NCBI RefSeq assembly: GCF_025961225.1 | Contig: NZ_JAOQNG010000010.1 | Span: forward strand, 1,540,501-1,604,500 | Reading direction: 5' to 3' | DNA from: Azospirillum canadense | Lineage (GTDB): Bacteria; Pseudomonadota; Alphaproteobacteria; Azospirillales; Azospirillaceae | Length of the DNA stretch: 64,000 nt | Shown: piece after piece, positions 9,251 to 18,270 of the stretch | How the letters are laid out: each line of letters opens with the position of its first letter | Numbering within the stretch: the first letter of the stretch is position 1 | Translations under genes and position numbers: made by a program | The notes under the pieces: model-generated | Seen by the model: only the letters and a program-made list of their open reading frames with translations | What the model was told of the DNA's origin: nothing | Databases searched by the model: none

Positions 9251-10075
9251 ATGAACAGGACGTCGCCCAACGTCCGCGCCGCGTATGCGGGCGCGCCCCC
9301 CGATCCGACGGCCGCCGCCGTTCAGGCCAGCCCGCTGCTGGAGGTCTCCGGCGTCACCTTGCAGTACAAGACGGCGGATCATCTGGTGACGGCCACCTAC
9401 CGGGTCGACTTCCAGGTCTTCAAGTCGGACCGCTACGTCCTGCTCGGCCCCTCCGGTTGCGGGAAATCCACCCTGCTGAAGGCCATCGGCGGCTATCTGG
9501 AGCCGGTGGAGGGCGCCATACGCCTGAACGGGCATGAGGTGACCCGGCCCGGCCCCGACCGCATGATGGTGTTCCAGGAGTTCGACCAGCTTCTGCCCTG
9601 GAAGAGCGTGCGCGAGAACGTGATGTTCGCGCTGACCACCAGCGGCCGCGCCAAGGGGGCGGAGGCCGCCGAGCGCACGGACTACTACATCAACAAGGTC
9701 GGCCTGGCGAAGTTCGCGCACAGCTTCCCCCACACCCTGTCAGGCGGCATGAAGCAGCGCGTGGCCATCGCTCGCGGCATGGCGATGGAGCCGGACGTCC
9801 TGCTGATGGACGAGCCCTACGCCGCGCTCGACGCCCTGACGCGCCGCCGCATGCAGGACGAACTGCTGCGCCTGTGGGACGACACGAAGTTCACCGTCCT
9901 GTTCGTGACCCACTCCATCGAAGAGGCGATCCGCGTCGGCACCCGCATCCTGCTGCTGTCGCCGCACCCGGGCCAGGTGAAGGCCGAACTCAACAGCATC
10001 CCGCCGGAGCAGCTGGGCACAGCCGCGCAAGCCGAGCTGGAAGCCCGCATCAACGACATGCTGTTCGTCCACTGA
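9251..10075 (+). CDS. ABC transporter ATP-binding protein, NitT/TauT type
   Basis: 274 residues. It couples ATP hydrolysis to import through the permease encoded 9 bp downstream. Walker A GPSGCGKST is at about 66, the Q-loop MVFQEFDQLLPW at about 108, the signature LSGGMKQRVAIARG near 160, Walker B LLMDEPYAALDALTR near 180 and the switch His in FVTHSIEEA. The ATG at 9251 has GGAGGAAT directly before it; the frame continues further upstream but has no better start. The substrate class (nitrate, taurine, alkanesulfonate or a pyrimidine-like compound) cannot be fixed from sequence. Confidence 0.92.
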   Translation: MNRTSPNVRAAYAGAPPDPTAAAVQASPLLEVSGVTLQYKTADHLVTATYRVDFQVFKSDRYVLLGPSGCGKSTLLKAIGGYLEPVEGAIRLNGHEVTRPGPDRMMVFQEFDQLLPWKSVRENVMFALTTSGRAKGAEAAERTDYYINKVGLAKFAHSFPHTLSGGMKQRVAIARGMAMEPDVLLMDEPYAALDALTRRRMQDELLRLWDDTKFTVLFVTHSIEEAIRVGTRILLLSPHPGQVKAELNSIPPEQLGTAAQAELEARINDMLFVH

Positions 10076-10084
10076 GGCCCCGCC

Positions 10085-10960
10085 ATGACCGCGCAATCCG
10101 TCCTCGTCGACCGCCCGGAAATCATCCGGGACGTGTCCCACTCCACCGTCACCGCTGAGATCGAGAAGCCGCTCGGCGTGTGGGAACGCCTGTACCGCGT
10201 CCCGTTGCTCCGCAAGGGGCTGATCCTGCTCGTGCTGGCGGTGATCTGGGAGGCGTACGGCCGCTGGCTCGACAACCCGCTGCTGTTCCCGCCCTTCTCG
10301 GCGATGCTCGACGCCTTCGCCACCGACCTCGGCAACGGCATCATTCCGGCGCGCACGCTCGTCTCGCTCCAGACGCTGGTGATCGGCTATGCGATGGGCA
10401 TCATCCTGGCGGCCCTGCTGACCACCATCGCCATCGGCTCGCAGATCGGCACCGACCTGCTGGAGACGATGACCTCCATGCTGAACCCGCTGCCGGCCAT
10501 CGCCCTGCTGCCGCTGGCGCTGATCTGGTTCGGGCTCGGGTCGGGCAGCGTGATCTTCGTGCTCGTCCATTCCGTGCTGTGGGCGATTGCGCTGAACACG
10601 CACGCCGGCTTCCGCTCCGTCTCGAACACGCTGCGCATGGTTGGCCGGAATTATGGGCTGAGCGGCCTGGGGCTCGTCCGCCACATCCTCATCCCCGCGG
10701 CCTTCCCGTCGATCCTGACCGGCCTGAAGGTGGGCTGGGCCTTCGCTTGGCGCACGCTGATCGCGGCGGAGCTGGTGTTCGGCGTCAGCTCCGGCTCCGG
10801 CGGGCTCGGCTGGTACATCTTCGAGAACCGGAACCAGCTGGAGACGGCGAACGTCTTCGCGGGCCTGTTCACGGTGATCCTGATCGGCCTCGTCGTCGAG
10901 AACGGCGTCTTCGCCACCATCGAGCGGCGCACCATCCGCCGCTGGGGCATGCAGCACTGA
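10085..10960 (+). CDS. ABC transporter permease, NitT/TauT type
   Basis: 291 residues with about six membrane helices. It forms the membrane channel of the importer with the ATPase just upstream. The cytoplasmic EAA-type loop that docks to the ATPase is recognisable in GLVRHILIPAAFPSILTGLK. Helices include VPLLRKGLILLVLAVIW, AMGIILAALLTTIAIG and NVFAGLFTVILIGLVVE. It is the second gene of a three-gene operon. Confidence 0.9.
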   Translation: MTAQSVLVDRPEIIRDVSHSTVTAEIEKPLGVWERLYRVPLLRKGLILLVLAVIWEAYGRWLDNPLLFPPFSAMLDAFATDLGNGIIPARTLVSLQTLVIGYAMGIILAALLTTIAIGSQIGTDLLETMTSMLNPLPAIALLPLALIWFGLGSGSVIFVLVHSVLWAIALNTHAGFRSVSNTLRMVGRNYGLSGLGLVRHILIPAAFPSILTGLKVGWAFAWRTLIAAELVFGVSSGSGGLGWYIFENRNQLETANVFAGLFTVILIGLVVENGVFATIERRTIRRWGMQH

Positions 10961-10994
10961 TCCATCGATAAGAATCTTTACGGGAGGACCCATC

Positions 10995-12029
10995 ATGACC
11001 GCTTTCGCGACCCTGCGCCGGGTCGGCGTGCTGGCGACGGCGCTTGTCGCTCTGGTTTCCGGGGCTCTGGCGACCGGCCCCCTGCGTGCCGAAACCGCCG
11101 AAGTGCACATCTCCAAGGGCTACGGCATCCTGTACCTGCCGATGATCGTCATGGAGCACGAGAAGCTCCTGGAGAAGCAGGCCAAGGCGGCCGGCCTCGG
11201 CGACGTCAAGGTCGGCTGGCTGGAGCTGGACGGCGGCAATGTTATCAACGACGCCATGATCTCCGGCAACCTGGACATCGCGGCCATCGGCGTGCCCGGC
11301 TTCCTGACGCTGTGGTCGAAGGTGAAGGGCAACGCGAAGCTGGAGGTTTCGGCGCTGGCCGGGCTCAGCGCCACCTCGCTGTACCTCAACACCAACAACC
11401 CGGCCATCAAGTCGCTGAAGGACTTCGGCGCAAAGGACAAGATCGCCCTGCCGGGCATCAAGACCTCGCTGTCCGCCGTCGTTCTCCAGATGGCCGTCGC
11501 CAAGGAGTTCGGCGACGACAACTACGCCAAGCTCGACCCGATGACCGTCGGCCTGCCGCACCCGGAGGCCTACACGGCGCTCGTCTCCGGCAAGACGGAG
11601 GTGAACAGCCATCTCGGCTCCCCGCCCTACTCCTTCATGGAGCTGGAAAACCCGCAGGTGCACCGGGTGATGAACTCGGTGGACGTGCTCGGCAACATCT
11701 CGCTCGACCTCGTCTACGCGCCCAAGCGCTTCATCGACGCCAACCCGAAGCTGACCGCGGCCTTCGTCGCGGCGCTCGACGAGGCCGACAAGCTGATTTC
11801 CGAAGAGCCGGGACGCGCCGCCGCCATCTACGTCCAGTCGTCCAAGGCCAAGCTGTCGCCGGACGAGGTGGAGCGGATGATCAAGGACCCGGACACCAAG
11901 TTCTCCACCACCCCCAACGGTGTCATGCAGTTCGCCAACTTCATGGGCCGTGTCGGCACGATCAAGAACAAGCCGGCGACGTGGCAGGACCTGTTCATCG
12001 CCAACGTCCATTCCCTGCCTGGAAGCTGA
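10995..12029 (+). CDS. ABC transporter substrate-binding protein, NitT/TauT type
   Basis: 344 residues. A Sec signal peptide (RRVGVLATALVALVSGALA, cleavage near residue 33) precedes a type II periplasmic binding fold: HISKGYGILYLPMIVMEH, NDAMISGNLDIAAIGVPGF, LPGIKTSLSAVVLQ and the domain closing with HSLPGS. It should capture the small ligand for the importer made by the two upstream genes. GGGAGGACC precedes the ATG. A clear intrinsic terminator follows the stop. Confidence 0.9.
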   Translation: MTAFATLRRVGVLATALVALVSGALATGPLRAETAEVHISKGYGILYLPMIVMEHEKLLEKQAKAAGLGDVKVGWLELDGGNVINDAMISGNLDIAAIGVPGFLTLWSKVKGNAKLEVSALAGLSATSLYLNTNNPAIKSLKDFGAKDKIALPGIKTSLSAVVLQMAVAKEFGDDNYAKLDPMTVGLPHPEAYTALVSGKTEVNSHLGSPPYSFMELENPQVHRVMNSVDVLGNISLDLVYAPKRFIDANPKLTAAFVAALDEADKLISEEPGRAAAIYVQSSKAKLSPDEVERMIKDPDTKFSTTPNGVMQFANFMGRVGTIKNKPATWQDLFIANVHSLPGS

Positions 12030-12063
12030 TCGCGTTTTTCGAACAGCACGTCCCCAACGAACT

Positions 12064-12094
12064 GGCCCGGGTCATTCCCGGGCCATCTTCTTTT
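12064..12094 (+). terminator. rho-independent terminator of the ABC importer operon
   Basis: GGCCCGGG (12064-12071), a TCATT loop and CCCGGGCC (12077-12084) are followed by ATCTTCTTTT. The hairpin plus T-rich tail sits 35 bp past the binding-protein stop. Confidence 0.8.
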
Positions 12095-12289
12095 AAAGCG
12101 GATGGCGATCCGCTTTGGACCGCGACGGCGGGCTCGGCCGCCAGCTTTCTGTTCAGAGATTGGCGGCCGAAGCCCGGCCTCTCGCGGGAACTTCGTTCCC
12201 GCTGGCGGCAAGCGGATGCCACAGGCATCCGCTACGAGCCGGCATGTGAGGCCATTTGACCCTAAAGCGAACGGAAGTTCGCTTTAGGG
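12094..12289 (+). repeat. composite palindromic repeat, copy 1 (long form)
   Basis: It begins with AAAGCGGAT/ATCCGCTTT (12095-12103 and 12108-12116) and ends with a 13-bp palindrome, CCCTAAAGCGAAC/GTTCGCTTTAGGG (12260-12272 and 12277-12289). The interior contains GGACCGCGACGGCGG, GCGGCCGAAGCCCG and two extra hairpins. The same layout in inverse orientation is at 41813-41928, which lacks about 80 bp of this interior. The stop codon of the minus-strand kinase gene lies within the terminal palindrome. Confidence 0.8.
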
Positions 12290-14794
12290 CTGGTGCAGGA
12301 AGGCCTTCCACTGCTGGAGGAAGCGGTCGCGCTTCAGGTGATCCATGTAGACCAGCAGCGCGGGGCCAAGACCGATCCGCTGCGTGGGACCGCGCATCGC
12401 CTCCTGCAAGTGCGTCGCCGACATCGGGCCGCCGACGGTCGGCAGGATGGAGTAGAAGGCGGTGTTGGCGGCGATCACCGCCTGCCCACGCTCCGACAGC
12501 AGGTAGTCGATGAAGCGCCCGGCCAGCTCCGGGGCGCTCGCCCGGCGGGGGATCAGGGCGACGCGGGTCATGACCAGCGCGTAGTCGGACGGCAGGACGA
12601 TCCCGATGTGGGCGCCGTGCAGCTGCCGTTCCCGCGCGTAGGAGCCCAGCAGGTTGTAGCCGATCAGGCTGTCGCCCCGCTCGATGGCGGCCACCATGTC
12701 GGCCGTGCAGCACAGCTGCCGGGCCTGGTTCTCGCCGAGCGCGTCGGCAAGCTGCCAGAATTGGCTGGTCAGGACGGAATCCTGCGTCGCGAACAGATAG
12801 CCGATGCCGCTGTCCTCGACGTTGTAGGTCACCACGCGGCCCCGGTAGCGTTCCTTCCGGTCGCGCAGCAGGTGGATCAGCTCTTCGCGGGAGTGCGGCA
12901 CCTCGTCCTCCGGGACGAGGTCGCGGTTGAAGACGATGACCGCCGGTTCCTGCGTGAAGCCGAAGGCGGCGCTGCGCCACTTGGCCCAGTCCGGAAGCGC
13001 GTCGGTCGCCGGGGAGCTGTGGCGGCGCGCGTGCCCGTCGTTGACCAGCTTCACCTGCAAGCCGGCGGCGGAGCTGATGACGAGGTCCGGCACGTCGCCG
13101 GCCCCGCGTTTGACCACGGAGTCGTACAGCTCCCCGGTGTTCATCTCCCGGTACTCGACGGTGACCGTCGGGTTCATCGTCTGAAAATCGCGGATCAGCG
13201 GCTCGATCGCCGGCCGGTCGGTGGCCGCGTCGATGCGCAGATGTTCCATTCCCGCGCCTGGGGCGGGATACAGGACGGGCTCCAGGGCCAGGGCCGGCCG
13301 GGCGGCGGCCAGCAGCAGGCCGAGCAGCAGCAGGGGCAACACGCGCCCGCCCGGCATTGGGCCGGGGGCTTCCTTGCCCGACCGCTCTTCCCCCGGAAAC
13401 TCCAGCCGGACGATCAGGCCGCCGCCCGGACGGTCGAGCAGGGAGAGGACGGCCTGGTGCGCCTCCGCCACCGCCACGGCGATGGAGAGCCCGAGCCCGC
13501 TGCCGGCGGTTCCCTTGGCCGACTGCCCCCGGCCGAAGCGTTCGAGCACCGCCGGCTTTTCCTCGTCCGGAACGCCGGGGCCGCGGTCGGCAATCTCCAC
13601 CAGGGGGCCATAGCCGCCGCTTCCCGACCGCACGCGCACGTCGATGGGGCCCGGGCCGCCGTACTTGACCGCGTTGTCCAGCAGGTTGGACAGGGCTTCC
13701 CGCAGGGTCACGGGGTCCCCGTGCAGCAGCGCGCCCCCGCCGGCCGGCTCCCGCGTCAGATGGATGGGCGGAGCCTCCGGCCGACCGGCCGCCTGCTGGA
13801 CGATCTGGCCGAGCAGCGCGTCGAGGTCCACCTCCTGCGGCTGCACCGCTTCCGCGCGGTGGACCACGGTCGCGTGGTTCAGCAGCTGGGTCGTCAGCTC
13901 GCTCGCCTCCACGGCGTTGCGGTGGATGCGCTCGACCCGGTTGCGCAGGCGTTCGACGTCGGCCTCGCGGCGCGCCAGCTCGGCCTGCGAGCGCAACGCG
14001 GCCAGCGGCGTGCGGATCTGGTGCGCGGCGTCGGCCAGGAAGGACTGGGTGGAGTCCAGGTTCGCTTTGAAGCGGACCATCAGCTGGTTGATGGCGCCCA
14101 GCAGCTGCCCGACTTCGGTCGGCACGGGCGCGTCGATCGGGGTGAAGTCCTGCGGGCGCCGCGCCCGGATCAGCGCCTCCAGGAAGCCCAGCGGGGCGAG
14201 CGCCTGCCGGACGCCGAGCCAGAGCAGCAGCGCCCCGACCACCACCGCGAAGGCGATGGGCGCGAAGGCGTTGGCGACGAGCCGTGATGCCAGCATGTCG
14301 CGCGCCTCGCGCGTCTGGGCGACGACCACGGTCGCCCATCCCGACCGCGGCACCCCGCTGATGAAGCGTCCCGTCACCGCGACCCGGACCGGTGCGTCGC
14401 TGTAGACTGCGTTCTGGAACACCGGCGTGTCGTCGTGCACCGCGCCGCCGGGCAAATCCTCATAGCCGGTGACGAGGAGGCCGCCCGGCGCCAGCACCTT
14501 GTAGAAGACCCGGTCGTGCCGGGCCGTGCCCAGGACGCTCAGCGAGGAATAGGGCAGGTCCACCGTGATGGCGCCGTTTTCCACCCGTATGGCGTCCGCG
14601 ATGGACAGGGCGGACGCCGACAGAAGCTGGTCGTAGGCGCTGTCGGCCGCGTCGCGCGCGTACGAGCGGACGAACAGGAACAGGATCAGGGTCACGACGC
14701 CGAGCACGAGGAACATCCGGCTCAGCAGGCGCCGCCGCAGCGAGCCTCCTTCACCGGCCTGACCTTCATTCGGCATGTTGTTTTTCACCGACAT
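12284..14794 (-). CDS. TctE-like sensor histidine kinase fused to a periplasmic-type solute-binding protein
   Basis: 836 residues. A first membrane helix is at about 26-43, a periplasmic sensor (2CSK_N-like) at 45-170 and a second helix at about 176-194. HisKA follows with phospho-acceptor His258 in AAHQIRTPLAALR, then HATPase_c (NLLDNAVKYGG, GSGLGLSIA) to about residue 470. A hydrophobic segment (about 484-502, LPLLLLGLLLAAARPALA) looks like a signal peptide. It leads into a 330-residue extracellular solute-binding domain of the iron/AfuA type (IRDFQTMNPTVTVEYRE, PDLVISSAAGLQVK, ERGDSLIGYN). An internal ATG at 13357 just before this segment has AAGGAAG 10 nt upstream, so a separate secreted form is possible. 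It overlaps the response regulator gene by 29 bp, implying coupled translation. Confidence 0.85.
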   Translation of the reverse strand: MSVKNNMPNEGQAGEGGSLRRRLLSRMFLVLGVVTLILFLFVRSYARDAADSAYDQLLSASALSIADAIRVENGAITVDLPYSSLSVLGTARHDRVFYKVLAPGGLLVTGYEDLPGGAVHDDTPVFQNAVYSDAPVRVAVTGRFISGVPRSGWATVVVAQTREARDMLASRLVANAFAPIAFAVVVGALLLWLGVRQALAPLGFLEALIRARRPQDFTPIDAPVPTEVGQLLGAINQLMVRFKANLDSTQSFLADAAHQIRTPLAALRSQAELARREADVERLRNRVERIHRNAVEASELTTQLLNHATVVHRAEAVQPQEVDLDALLGQIVQQAAGRPEAPPIHLTREPAGGGALLHGDPVTLREALSNLLDNAVKYGGPGPIDVRVRSGSGGYGPLVEIADRGPGVPDEEKPAVLERFGRGQSAKGTAGSGLGLSIAVAVAEAHQAVLSLLDRPGGGLIVRLEFPGEERSGKEAPGPMPGGRVLPLLLLGLLLAAARPALALEPVLYPAPGAGMEHLRIDAATDRPAIEPLIRDFQTMNPTVTVEYREMNTGELYDSVVKRGAGDVPDLVISSAAGLQVKLVNDGHARRHSSPATDALPDWAKWRSAAFGFTQEPAVIVFNRDLVPEDEVPHSREELIHLLRDRKERYRGRVVTYNVEDSGIGYLFATQDSVLTSQFWQLADALGENQARQLCCTADMVAAIERGDSLIGYNLLGSYARERQLHGAHIGIVLPSDYALVMTRVALIPRRASAPELAGRFIDYLLSERGQAVIAANTAFYSILPTVGGPMSATHLQEAMRGPTQRIGLGPALLVYMDHLKRDRFLQQWKAFLHQP

Positions 14795-15440
14795 AGCCGA
14801 CGCCGTGCACGGTGCGGATCACCACCGAGGCGCCCTCCAGCTTGCGCCTTAGGCGGGAGACGGACATCTCCACCGCGTTCGGGGTGACCGCCTGTTCCAG
14901 GTCGAACAGCTGCTCGATCAGCGCGTTTTTGGTCAGCACGCGCCCCAGGTTGCCCAGGAACAGCTCCAGCAGCCGGAACTCCCGCGCGCTGAGGTCGAGC
15001 GGCTGGCCGCCGACCGAGACGGTCCGCGCCGCCGCGTCGAACACGAGGTTCCCGAAGGTCGCCTCCGACGAGGCCATCCCGTGCGACCGGCGCAGCAAGG
15101 CGCGGCATCGCGCCTCCAGCTCGCGCAGGTCGAATGGCTTCACGATGTAGTCGTCGGCGCCGAGGTCGAGCAGGTGGATCTTCGTGTCGATCTGCGAGCG
15201 CGCCGTGGTGACCAGCACCGGCGTCCGGTCCCCGCGGCGGCGCAGCTGGCGCAGCAGGGTCTGGCCGTCCGGTCCCGGCAGCATCACGTCGAGGATGATG
15301 AGCTGGTACGTCTCCGTCCGCAGAAGCTCGTCGGCCTGATGGCCGTCGGGCGCCCAGTCGACGGCGTGCCCAAGGCTGCGCAGGCTGTCGATGACGGCGT
15401 CGGCCAGATCCTCGGCGTCCTCGATCACCAGTATCCGCAT
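14766..15440 (-). CDS. OmpR-family response regulator
   Basis: 224 residues. A receiver domain (MRILVIEDAEDLADAV, phospho-acceptor Asp in LIILDVMLPGPDG, conserved Lys in DYIVKPFDLRELE) is followed by an OmpR winged helix (LSAREFRLLELFLGN, ending HGVGYVGEK). The ATG at 15440 has GAGGGAACG upstream; longer starts lack the family pattern. It is the partner of the fused kinase, whose start codon lies inside its 3' end. It resembles TctD, which controls uptake genes in response to carboxylates; the target here is unknown. Confidence 0.9.
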   Translation of the reverse strand: MRILVIEDAEDLADAVIDSLRSLGHAVDWAPDGHQADELLRTETYQLIILDVMLPGPDGQTLLRQLRRRGDRTPVLVTTARSQIDTKIHLLDLGADDYIVKPFDLRELEARCRALLRRSHGMASSEATFGNLVFDAAARTVSVGGQPLDLSAREFRLLELFLGNLGRVLTKNALIEQLFDLEQAVTPNAVEMSVSRLRRKLEGASVVIRTVHGVGYVGEKQHAE

Positions 15441-15480
15441 CGACGTTCCCTCGCGGGCCGATCCGATGCCCGGCGCCGGA

Positions 15481-17103
15481 TCAGCTGTGAATCCCCGGCG
15501 CTTCCTGGCCGGTGCTCGCCACATACTCCGTGTAGCCGCCGCCGTACTGGTGGATGCCTTCCGGCGTCAGCTCCAGCACCCGGTTGGACAGCCGCGCCAG
15601 GAAATGCCGGTCGTGCGACACGAACAGCATGGTGCCCTCGTAGTTGGCCAGCGCCGTGACCAGCATCTGCTTGGTGTCCAGATCGAGATGGTTCGTCGGC
15701 TCGTCGAGCACCAGGAAATTCGGCGGATTGAACAGCATGATCGCCATCACGAGGCGGGCCTTCTCGCCGCCGGACAGGACGCGGCACTTCTTCTCCACGT
15801 CGTCGCCGGAGAAGCCGAAGCAGCCGGCCAGCGCGCGGAGCGCCCCCTGCCCCGCCTGCGGGAAGGTGGTTTCCAGAGTCTCGAAGATCGTCTGGTCGCC
15901 GTCGAGCAGTTCCATGGCGTGCTGGGAGAAATAGCCCATCTTCACGCTGCCGCCGACGGTGACGGTCCCGGTGTCCGGCTCGGTCACGCCGGCGATCAGC
16001 TTCAGCAGCGTCGACTTGCCGGCGCCGTTGACGCCCATGACGCACCAGCGCTCCTTGCGGCGGATGGTGAGGTCCAGCCCCTCGTAGATGGTCCGGCTGC
16101 CATAGCCCTTGTGCACGTTCTTCAGGACCGCGACGTCCTCGCCCGAGCGCGGGGCCGGCGGGAAATCGAACACCACGGTCTGGCGGCGCTTGGGCGGTTC
16201 GAAGCGCTCGATCTTCTCCAGCTTCTTCACCCGGCTCTGCACCTGGCTGGCGTGGGAGGCGCGGGCTTTGAAGCGCTCGATGAACTTCAGCTCCTTCGCC
16301 AGCATGGCCTGCTGCCGTTCGAACTGCGCCTGCTGCTGCCGTTCGTTCAGCGCCCGCTGCTGCTCGTAGAAGCCGTAGTCGCCGGAGTAGCTGTTCAGCG
16401 ACCCGCCGTCGATCTCGATGATCTTCGTGACGATGCGGTTCATGAACTCGCGGTCGTGCGAGGTCATCAGAAGCGCGCCTTCGTAACCCTTCAGGAAGCC
16501 TTCCAGCCAGATCAGGCTTTCGATGTCCAAGTGGTTGCTCGGCTCGTCGAGGAGCATGGCGTCGGGGCGCATCAGCAGGATGCGGGCAAGCGCCACGCGC
16601 ATCTTCCAGCCGCCTGACAGGGCGCCGACGTCCCCGTCCATCATCTCCTGGCTGAAGCTGAGCCCGGCCAGCACTTCCCGCGCCCGCCCCTCCAGCTCAT
16701 AGCCACCCAGCTCGTCGAAGCGCGCCTGCACCTCGCCGTAGCGCTCGATGATCGCGTCCATCTCGTCGGCGCGGTCGGGATCGGCCATGGCCGCTTCGAG
16801 GCTCGCCAGCTCCGCCGCGACGGCGCTGACCGGCCCGGCCCCGTCCATCACCTCCGCGACCGCGCTGCGGCCCGACATCTCGCCGACGTCCTGGTTGAAA
16901 TAGCCGATGGAGACCTGCTTCTCGATGGCCACCTGCCCGGTGTCCGGCAGCTCCTCGCCCGTGATCATCCGGAACAGCGTCGTTTTGCCGGCCCCGTTCG
17001 GGCCGACGAGGCCGATCTTTTCGCCCCGGTTCAGCGCTGCGGAGGCTTCCAGGAAAAGGATACGGTGGCTGTTCTGCTTGCTGATGCTGTCGAAGCGAAT
17101 CAT
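15481..17103 (-). CDS. ABC-F family ATPase
   Basis: 540 residues with two ABC domains in tandem and no membrane part, as in ABC-F translation factors of the YbiT/Uup/EttA group. Domain 1 has GPNGAGKTTLFRMI, LSGGWKMRVALAR and LLDEPSNHLDIESL. Domain 2 has GVNGAGKSTLLKLI, LSGGEKARLVMA and LDEPTNHLDLDTKQ. A charged Gln/Arg-rich linker (RALNERQQQAQFERQQ) separates them. Such proteins act on the ribosome E site, and some give antibiotic resistance; nothing here points to resistance. It is a single gene. Confidence 0.9.
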   Translation of the reverse strand: MIRFDSISKQNSHRILFLEASAALNRGEKIGLVGPNGAGKTTLFRMITGEELPDTGQVAIEKQVSIGYFNQDVGEMSGRSAVAEVMDGAGPVSAVAAELASLEAAMADPDRADEMDAIIERYGEVQARFDELGGYELEGRAREVLAGLSFSQEMMDGDVGALSGGWKMRVALARILLMRPDAMLLDEPSNHLDIESLIWLEGFLKGYEGALLMTSHDREFMNRIVTKIIEIDGGSLNSYSGDYGFYEQQRALNERQQQAQFERQQAMLAKELKFIERFKARASHASQVQSRVKKLEKIERFEPPKRRQTVVFDFPPAPRSGEDVAVLKNVHKGYGSRTIYEGLDLTIRRKERWCVMGVNGAGKSTLLKLIAGVTEPDTGTVTVGGSVKMGYFSQHAMELLDGDQTIFETLETTFPQAGQGALRALAGCFGFSGDDVEKKCRVLSGGEKARLVMAIMLFNPPNFLVLDEPTNHLDLDTKQMLVTALANYEGTMLFVSHDRHFLARLSNRVLELTPEGIHQYGGGYTEYVASTGQEAPGIHS

Positions 17104-17192
17104 GTCCGGCTGGGTTCCCGTGGCTTGGTCGGCCCCTTATGCCACAGCCGGCGCGGCGCGCCAGAGTCCAGATCGAGGCGCCGAAGGATTCG

Positions 17193-17204
17193 CGTCACGT
17201 GACG
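17193..17204. promoter_or_regulatory. 12-bp perfect palindrome CGTCACGTGACG
   Basis: It lies in the 130-bp gap between the ABC-F gene start and the end of the LysR gene, about 90 bp upstream of the ABC-F ATG. It could be an operator for the ABC-F promoter. No regulator is assigned. Confidence 0.3.
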
Positions 17205-17233
17205 AAGCCCCCGGACGGGCCATCACAAGACCG

Positions 17234-18124
17234 TCAGGCCTTCCAGGAGCCGAGCAGCACCTCCAGGAAGCGCGCCGCCATCGGCGAGAGGATGGCGCCG
17301 TGCCGTCGGACGACGCCGATCGTCCGGGAAATCTTCGGGTGGCTCAGCGGGATCGTCCGGATGATGGGGTGGCCGGCGGCCGGGGTGGCGAGCTTGGGAA
17401 GAACCGCGACGCCCAGCCCCGCCTCCACCAGCCCCAGCGAACTCGCGAGGTGCGTGATCTCGTAGGACCAGCTGAGCTTCAGGCCATGCTGCGCCAGGGC
17501 GTTGTCGATCAGTGCCCGGTTGCCGCTGGTCCGGCCCACGGTGATGACCCGGTGGGCGGTCAGCTCCTCCCACGTCACGGCCCCTTGGGAGGCCAGCGGA
17601 TGGTCGTGCCGGCAGGCGACGACGAACGGGTCCTCGGCCAGCGGCGTGAACTCGATGTCCGGGTGTGACGTGCCGATGAAGTTGATGCCGAAATCCGCCT
17701 CCCCGCGGGCCACCGCCTCCAGCCCCTCGTTGGCGCCGAGGTCCAGGATGCGGATGCGGATGCGCGGGAACGCGATGCTGAAGCGGCTGATGGCGTTCGG
17801 CAGGAAATAGAACACCGCCGTCGGGACCGACGCGATGGTGACTTGCCCGCCGCTCCGCGCCCCCAGGTCGCTGATCCCCAGCAGCGAGGTCTCGAACTCG
17901 TCCAGGAAGCGCCGGACCTTCGGGATGAAATCGCGCCCCACCATGGTCAGGGCGACATGGCGGGTCGAGCGCTCGAACAGCGCCACGCCCAGCGTGTCCT
18001 CCAGCTTCTGGATGCGGCGGCTGAGCGCCGGCTGCGACAGGTTCAGCAGCTCGGCAGCACGGTTGAAACTGCCCAGCTCGGCCACCGCCACGAACGCCTT
18101 CAGATCGACCAGTTCAAAGTTCAT
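17234..18124 (-). CDS. LysR-family transcriptional regulator
   Basis: 296 residues. The N-terminal HTH is FNRAAELLNLSQPALSRRIQKLE, and the effector domain contains VTIASVPTAVFYFLPNAI and LGVAVLPKLATP. The start at 18124 matches the LysR pattern (MNFELVDLKAFVAV) and has GGAG nearby. It is divergent from the PrpF/DctA operon across 146 bp and is its probable activator, responding to a di- or tricarboxylate pathway intermediate. Confidence 0.88.
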   Translation of the reverse strand: MNFELVDLKAFVAVAELGSFNRAAELLNLSQPALSRRIQKLEDTLGVALFERSTRHVALTMVGRDFIPKVRRFLDEFETSLLGISDLGARSGGQVTIASVPTAVFYFLPNAISRFSIAFPRIRIRILDLGANEGLEAVARGEADFGINFIGTSHPDIEFTPLAEDPFVVACRHDHPLASQGAVTWEELTAHRVITVGRTSGNRALIDNALAQHGLKLSWSYEITHLASSLGLVEAGLGVAVLPKLATPAAGHPIIRTIPLSHPKISRTIGVVRRHGAILSPMAARFLEVLLGSWKA

Positions 18125-18156
18125 GCCCGGCTCCGCACGACGGCGCCCATTAATGC

Positions 18157-18193
18157 GTGAAACGGAATAATATCGCAAATCATTGCATTTCAC
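18157..18193. promoter_or_regulatory. candidate LysR operator in the divergent promoter
   Basis: GTGAAA (18157-18162) and TTTCAC (18188-18193) flank an AT-rich core containing GCAA-N4-TTGC (18175-18186). Dyads of this kind between a LysR gene and its target are typical binding sites. Confidence 0.35.
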
Positions 18194-18270
18194 AAATACC
18201 GTTGGCGATCGGAATATTGGGTCATCGGCTTTCTTCGCCGGCACGGCGAAACCAAGAGACACCAAGCGCC

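Noticed and set aside
12293..14287. 664-codon open frame opposite the kinase-fusion gene
   Set aside because: It is a GC-skew shadow of the real minus-strand gene, with Arg/Gly/Asp/Gln-rich low-complexity sequence and no domain motifs.
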